Below are positions 59,202 to 64,000 of a stretch of 64,000 nucleotides of DNA, piece after piece. Position 1 is the stretch's first letter, and the number at the start of each line of letters is the position of its first letter. This DNA is from Kingdonia uniflora (taxonomy: Eukaryota > Streptophyta > Magnoliopsida > Ranunculales > Circaeasteraceae): positions 2,604,001 to 2,668,000 of the forward strand of contig JACGCM010001659.1 of the NCBI GenBank assembly GCA_014058105.1, written 5' to 3'. The notes beneath the pieces are model-generated. The model searched no databases and had not been told where the DNA came from. It saw nothing but the letters and a program-made list of their open reading frames with translations. The translations under genes and the position numbers were made by a program.

Positions 59202-61210
59202 CTAACTGGGATGACCACTCTTCGTTTGGCAGGCGCATCTGCCACGTGCGAGACTCTCGTCATAGGTACATTGCACAACCAGCTCTGTTTGGTAGGAAAT
59301 AAACATCTCAGCTAGTCTCTCGGATGTCTCATGGATGACCTCATGTGTCCGGCTCAGCTTACTCCTCAACTCAGTATTATTGTAAGCTAGTTGCCTTGAG
59401 TTTTCATATGCCGCATACCGCATTCCTTAGAACTGATGCCACAACTCGTCTACACTATACCTAGGTGGACACGGGTATGGTACCTGCATCACCAGGATCG
59501 GTATCCGTCTACGTTGATCGTTCGGTCCCGCCACATCCATGAACCATCCCATATCACGTGGATCGCCGGTCGCCTGAACACCATAGTCTTGTACCTGTGA
59601 AGACGTAGTTAAACTCGACGTAGGTGGCAAGTGTACATTGGGCCTCACTAGATCACGCCTGACGATCCAAATATTTTCCGCCCTCTTTACTAAACTATAA
59701 CCGATCTTAGGATTTGGATGAACGGCACGCCAATATGTCATATAATCTACGTCGGGAACAAGATAATCGCGACCATCGTAGAACTCCACATCCTTCAGAC
59801 TCTGATATAATACTCGATCGTACCTTGGGAATTCAATAATCTCCTGAGGGGGGTCATAGGGCACACTATTACGCCCGGTCATCTGACGCATACACCGATC
59901 TCCTAGATAGCAAAGCGTACCGTGGCCGTAAGGGACTGAGACCAATGGAACCCTCTGAAAGCTCAGCATTGAAGCAACTCTTACCTCTGGACGGATTAAT
60001 TGCCTAGACTTGTGTCATGGTTGCCAATCTATGTTGGTTCTGTCCTTCTATTCTATCATATCTCTGATCACAGCAAAAGAGTGATGGATTTCAGACCCAG
60101 TACTCGCCCTTTCATCTCTCCACCCAAAAATACGGGGATAAATATGGTTAAAGTTTTGTACCTTAACTAAATACATTCCAACTCGACAGTACTCGAAGAA
60201 CCAGAACTCCAACACCGTATAGAATCTGGTGATCGATTTCTTCACCTTCCCGTCCCTCAGAACTAAGACTTATCAAGCCCCTGATACAAAGCCGCCATAA
60301 TCGGCGTACCCCAGTCAAAACCCGACGTACCAAGAATATCGTAGTCTGTCAGGGTTGTAAGATAACCAGCCCGAAGGGATGTGGCATCATTTGAGAAGAA
60401 GAGATTACCCATCATATAGGCAATAAATGTTCGGGCATACACGATATCCATTTGTGAGCCGTAATTGTGGAGAGGTGGATTCAAAGGCTTTTTTCACTTT
60501 TTTAAATAGGTGAGAGTGATGTTACCATACCTGATGTCAGAGCTTGTGATTCCCGGGAACATCTTTTTTGCTTCCTCTAACTTGGAGTACCTCTCGTCGT
60601 ACGGGAGTTCGCGACCCCTCCCAAAAGATATGCCCGTTAGCATGACGAAGTCTAACGGTGTAAAACCCAGTTCCCCACAAGGGAAATAAAAGGTATGGGT
60701 GGAAGGCCACCACCATTCCACGAGAGCATGAATGAGACGGTTATCCGAATTTCCCGCCTTAATCGAGCAAAACTCCTCAAAACCCATATCGTCGACCAAC
60801 TTCTTCAACATCAGGTACACAGCAATCCATTGGTACCACTTGAGTACCTTATCCAATGATCCCCTACATTGTAATTCATCTCGGTTCTGACAAAAAAAAC
60901 ACATTAAAACGTTAGAAGTTCATTCGGCCATTTCATCGAACACATTGCAATATACGTTAATAACACTTAAAATTTACACAAAACTTACCGGCATTTCCTC
61001 CGACCCAACAGAAATATGAACCCAGCCGTCCAGGAGGATATCTACTCGGTTCAACTCATCGTACGATGGGGTGGGATCGATGTCATTCGTCAATTGATCC
61101 GGCCAAACATTTGTTACATCAGCGTTCCCCCTTCGTTTTACTTCCGCGTTAGAGTTACGTGTAGTTTTGGAAGCATTTTTCCTCGGTCACGAACTAGACT
61201 CTCCCGACAT
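59202..61210 (-). pseudogene. Plant mobile domain (PMD) protein, MAIN/MAIL-like
   Basis: Exon 1 (60989-61210) starts MSGESSS, then a TGA, and ends DGWVHISVGSEEMP before GTAAGT. Exon 2 from 60886 (after TTTTGTCAG) has KWYQWIAVYLMLKKLVDDMG, LIHALVEWWWPSTHTFYFPC and GELGFTPLDFVMLTGISFGR, the plant mobile domain (PF10536, 'aminotransferase-like'). It continues with GNLFFSNDATSLRAGYLTTL (60263-60484), EFWFFEYCRVGMYLVKVQNF (60048-60245), the C-terminal region 59427-59969 and a helical tail to 59202. PMD proteins such as MAIN act in chromatin silencing and meristem maintenance, and are also often carried by transposons. Stops at exon 1 and near 60485 and 60250 show decay. Confidence 0.85.
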
Positions 61211-61689
61211 TTTTAAGTGATTAACGGAGGAAATGGGTTGGGTTGGGAAACTTGTGGAGTAAGGTTGGGTATGCCAAGCTTAATGCCTTGGATATGCTTA
61301 ATGCCTAGGATATGCACTTGTTAATGCCTAGGATATGCACTTGTGGAGTAAGGTTGATGTTCAAATACACTTGAAATGAAGTATAAAGAACTAAGCCTAA
61401 AAGATGCAGGGTGAAGCCACGCGGTTCTGAACTGCGCGGCTTTAAAAAAATTCAAATGATCCACATGTCAATTTTTTATTGGACAAGCTTGCCGCGCGGT
61501 TTAGAAGTGCGTTGGAGAGTTGAAGGCTGAGATTGAAACATGTGGACTTATCTGGGGCGTTCGTTTTTGCGCACGGTTCTGAAGTGCGTTTTGCAAATTC
61601 ACCTTGATTTTTATTTACAACTGTTGTGGGGTGGATTGGATTCACCCTGCCTTTGGGCGAATCCATCCACCCAACTACTGTGAATGCTC
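61211..61689. other. Right end of Harbinger with short repeats and terminal inverted repeat
   Basis: 'aatgcctaggatatgcacttgt' words recur at about 61294-61345, and 'cgcggttctgaactgcgcgg' at 61419 is nearly palindromic. The last ~60 bp are the right TIR. Confidence 0.65.
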
Positions 61690-61692
61690 TTA

Positions 61693-62225
61693 GCTAGTCC
61701 AAGATTTAAGGTTGATTCACCAAGCCTACCCTATCATTCCAAAAATAAGTCTAAATTTATAATATATTTCAGACACTATGGGTTGTAGCCATAGGTATAG
61801 GCATTCACTCAAATGTTTCATCTATCATCCACGGGGAATGCATTTCCTGTGAATTTAGTTGGAAAAGTAGCTGACGTCGAATCACCCAAAAGAACGGTAA
61901 TGAAGCGACACAGCGTTTATCCAACGGTCGACCCAAGGCGGCCTTTGGATCCCATGTTAGGGTGTCCAAGATGAAATTGAACATCTAGTTGGCCAGACAT
62001 TTTATTGTGGAAGCAAGTCATTATCCAATATACACTAATATGGGATTAGTATGTGGCCATTACAATTGATTGGAACATTTAGCTATACTTTAATTTTTTG
62101 TTAGTGGATTTGTTTGGCTCTTTAGAAAAGAATCTAACAAAGGGGGTTCTACACATCACACAATTCACACTTTTACTATAGGTATTTAAGCTAGAGCAAC
62201 TCTGGTAAGAGAGACCAAACCACAA
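61693..62225. promoter_or_regulatory. Upstream region of the TMEM45-like gene
   Basis: No ORF. A possible TATA-like 'tatttaag' at about 62181-62188 lies ~80 bp before the ATG, followed by a CT-rich leader. The assignment is positional. Confidence 0.4.
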
Positions 62226-62264
62226 CTCTCTTTTTCTCTCTCTCTCTCTCTCTCACTCTCACTT
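62226..62264. repeat. (CT)n run in presumed 5' UTR
   Basis: CT dinucleotides directly before the ATG at 62267, common in plant leaders. Confidence 0.85.
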
Positions 62265-62266
62265 TC

Positions 62267-63166
62267 ATGGGAACATTTGTAGGGCACATAGTCCCTGGTT
62301 TGACCTTAGCTCTCCTTGGTCTTTGGCACACCTTCAACACCATCAAAGCCTACAATCTCAAAGGTAAAACTAAGTTTCACTCAAGGTTTTGGTATCCATT
62401 TAACATTCCCTTTTACAGCTTCAAGTACTTGGAGCTCATTTTGATATTTTCCTTCTCCATATTTGCCATTGTAATGCAAGTACTAGACTTTCCTCTCCTC
62501 AAAATTTCGCTCAAACTCGATAACCTCGAGCATGCGACCATGTTCGTGCACCTCGTTATCTACGCAGGTTTCACACTTGCAGTGGAGCTCATGCACTCAC
62601 CAGAGTGTCTCATGGGATTGACGGGAATTCTTGCAACCACGGTGTTTAGCCAAGAATTGCTCTTGCTTCATTTCCACTCTGCAGACCATACTGGGCTTGA
62701 AGGGCATTGTCATTGGCTATTGCAACTTATAGTCGTAGTTTCACTCACATCATGTATCGCAATGACTAGTTTTTCTAGTAGTTTTGTCCCAGCTATTGTT
62801 CTCTCGATTTCTGTCATGTTTCAAGGGTTTTGGTTTATAAACATGGGGTTGATGTTATGGGTTCCGCAGTTTGTACCAAAAGAATGTACAACAAGATTGC
62901 TAGAAGGAGGGTTAAAAGTTATGGTTAGCGCAGTTACCTGTGAGACTGAGGAGGCTGGTATGAGAGCTAAGGCATTGGCAACCTTAGAATTCAGTTGGCT
63001 ACTTGCAGGAATTGTGATTCTTACATCTTTTATGAGCTTGATGTTATCGGGAAAATGCGTTGAAAGAAACCGGCCAAGTGAGTACGAACAACTTCATAGC
63101 AGTCGAAGTTTAGACTTGGGTCGGATCGCTATGACAACTCACGAATTTTTGCAAGTACAGTCCTAA
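62267..63166 (+). CDS. TMEM45/DUF716 family multi-pass membrane protein
   Basis: An intact single-exon gene of 299 residues, the length usual for plant DUF716 proteins. It starts MGTFVGHIVPGLTLALLGLW with the conserved GH and GL-WH motifs of the family, then NTIKAYNLKGKTKFHSRFWY, about seven hydrophobic segments (residues ~8-22, ~54-74, ~90-108, ~115-135, ~148-168, ~172-195, ~240-262), the polar signature LLLLHFHSADHTGLEGHCHW, and GFWFINMGLMLW. The C-terminus is a polar cytosolic tail (RNRPSEYEQLHSSRSLDLGR). TMEM45-type proteins are membrane proteins of poorly known role; some plant members are described as pathogen- or virus-responsive. The ATG is the first after a CT-rich leader and no stop interrupts the frame. 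Confidence 0.93.
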   Translation: MGTFVGHIVPGLTLALLGLWHTFNTIKAYNLKGKTKFHSRFWYPFNIPFYSFKYLELILIFSFSIFAIVMQVLDFPLLKISLKLDNLEHATMFVHLVIYAGFTLAVELMHSPECLMGLTGILATTVFSQELLLLHFHSADHTGLEGHCHWLLQLIVVVSLTSCIAMTSFSSSFVPAIVLSISVMFQGFWFINMGLMLWVPQFVPKECTTRLLEGGLKVMVSAVTCETEEAGMRAKALATLEFSWLLAGIVILTSFMSLMLSGKCVERNRPSEYEQLHSSRSLDLGRIAMTTHEFLQVQS

Positions 63167-63293
63167 TAATTTGATCTGTTCTATTAAACCTGAGTTTGTA
63201 AATTTTTCATTGTAAAAAGCATCTGCCTCACTCACTCACACTGTATTCAGTCTCGAGGACGAATATGTATATTTTCCCTAGGATAAATATAAA

Positions 63294-63366
63294 TGGAGAT
63301 GCGGGGTATCGAAACGGAAATCACTCGCATGGAAAGCGAGCGCTCTACCATGTGAGCTACATCCCC
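63294..63366 (-). tRNA. tRNA-Ala-like gene with UCC anticodon, probable pseudogene
   Basis: 73 nt on the minus strand with acceptor stem GGGGATG/CATCTCC, including the G3:U70 pair that marks tRNA-Ala, D-arm GCTC/GAGC, anticodon stem CTCGC/GCGAG, loop TTTCCAT. The usual tRNA-Ala(UGC) loop is TTTGCAT, so a single G-to-C change turned the anticodon into UCC (Gly). The T-arm left strand reads TCCGT, while CGGGG is expected opposite CCCCG, so the T stem cannot form. Likely a dead tRNA-Ala gene. Confidence 0.8.
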
Positions 63367-63374
63367 AACTGATA

Positions 63375-64000
63375 CTACCCACAGGTTTAAAAATACTAAG
63401 AACCCATATAAATTAAAGGCCAAGTTACATTACAAAATTAGGCAAGTATATGAACCTCTCAATCCCTCTTATTGGTCTCCCCTTGTTGACCAACTCGAGT
63501 CTAAATCCACTTGGTATGACACGATAAGATTCCTTCCTCCAAAAGGTTGAATCAACAAGAATGCGGTATTCCATCCTACATTAATAGCAGTAAAGCACAT
63601 ATCTTTTACCTTAAACAAATACCTTGTTATATCAGGATATCAAACTAGAATAGGATTTGTTACTAATTGATCAAATAGTAATTAGGGCTCTGAAGTAAAT
63701 ATGCAATCTACTATAAAAATCTACACTCAAGGCACCTTATCGTAGACAAAAAATTGTATAAGGGTCTGTAAGTGATTGATTGCGAGAATACTGATTGAAG
63801 ATAAGTAACCACGGGTTGTACTTATCGAGTCTGTAAGTGATTTGGATTCTTGTAATTATTTATTCATAGTGGATTTTAGTTGTCAAAGATTCGACAACGA
63901 ACTGTGGGTTTTTCTCTTGAGAAAGGTTTTTTATAAGGTTAATATCGTGTGTTATTGTGCTTGTTGATTAATTGATTGTTGACACTAGATTATATAATCA
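63375..64000. other. Right edge: AT-rich stretch, possible LTR end from ~63650
   Basis: From about 63820 the sequence ('tgtaattatttattcatagtgg', 'tcaaagattcgac', 'cttgagaaagg') has the style of R/U5 of copia LTRs. A TG start cannot be fixed and the window ends before any primer site. Low certainty. Confidence 0.3.

Larger units (their letters stand above)
56081..61689. mobile_element. PIF/Harbinger-like transposon carrying a plant-mobile-domain gene
   Basis: Terminal repeats: GAGCATCCATAGCAGCTAGG (left) and, inverted, GAGCATTCACAGTAGTTGGG (right), both followed by 'ggcagggtgaat' and 'atccaccc' within 60 bp. TTA flanks both ends (56078-56080, 61690-61692), the Harbinger 3-bp target. Inside: a transposase C-terminal fragment (+), the Myb/NAM-like ORF1 (-), a 61-bp tandem array and a plant-mobile-domain gene (-). 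Confidence 0.8.

Noticed and set aside
61395..61600. Hairpin-rich segment near the right Harbinger end as a microRNA gene
   Set aside because: Only a short near-palindrome ('cgcggttctgaactgcgcgg') is visible, with no extended stem; it is more likely part of the element's subterminal repeats.

Overview
The window looks like a chromosome segment of a eudicot plant with a large, transposon-rich genome. This rests on spliced exons, tRNA-Met-primed copia elements, Tat-lineage gypsy elements, a DYW-class PPR gene remnant and a TMEM45-like gene. The species cannot be named from sequence alone. Only one host protein-coding gene looks intact: the TMEM45/DUF716 membrane protein at 62267-63166. Almost everything else is mobile DNA or host sequence broken by it.

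Region by region: 1-2130 is the inner part of a Mutator-like element (MULE) running off the left edge; it carries an acidic Glu-rich ORF and a decayed CCHC/GRF zinc-finger gene. 2130-5440 is mostly unassigned, with a SINE and a pair of ~200-bp direct repeats. 5442-20025 is one dead PLS-DYW pentatricopeptide-repeat gene split by nested insertions. The first is a ~350-bp LTR-like insert (target duplication GATTT) that itself took a 6.5-kb MULE and a 0.84-kb hAT element. The second is a 5.3-kb copia element (target duplication TATGG) inside the DYW domain. 20473-25125 is a second, related copia element. 25624-27931 is a short non-autonomous LTR element.

28556-55821 is a 27-kb compound of two Tat-lineage gypsy elements: an outer plus-strand copy with a second copy (about 32718-46321, minus strand) inside its RNase H region. 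Both have the same layout: gag-protease-RT-RNase H-integrase, a tandem-repeat spacer, then a long spliced gene on the opposite strand encoding a Transposase_28-like domain and coiled coils. 56081-61689 is a PIF/Harbinger element (target duplication TTA) with a truncated transposase, a Myb/NAM-like ORF1 and a captured plant-mobile-domain gene. 62267-63166 is the TMEM45-like gene. 63294-63366 is a decayed tRNA-Ala gene whose anticodon reads UCC, and the right edge probably enters another LTR.

Most notable: (i) a MULE family, seen twice here, that carries a CCHC-GRF-CCHC-GRF gene and an acidic poly-Glu gene; (ii) two Tat elements sharing an antisense spliced accessory gene that converges on pol across a repeat spacer; (iii) a Harbinger element carrying a plant-mobile-domain gene; (iv) a PPR gene whose codons are rejoined exactly when insertions and their target duplications are removed on paper.
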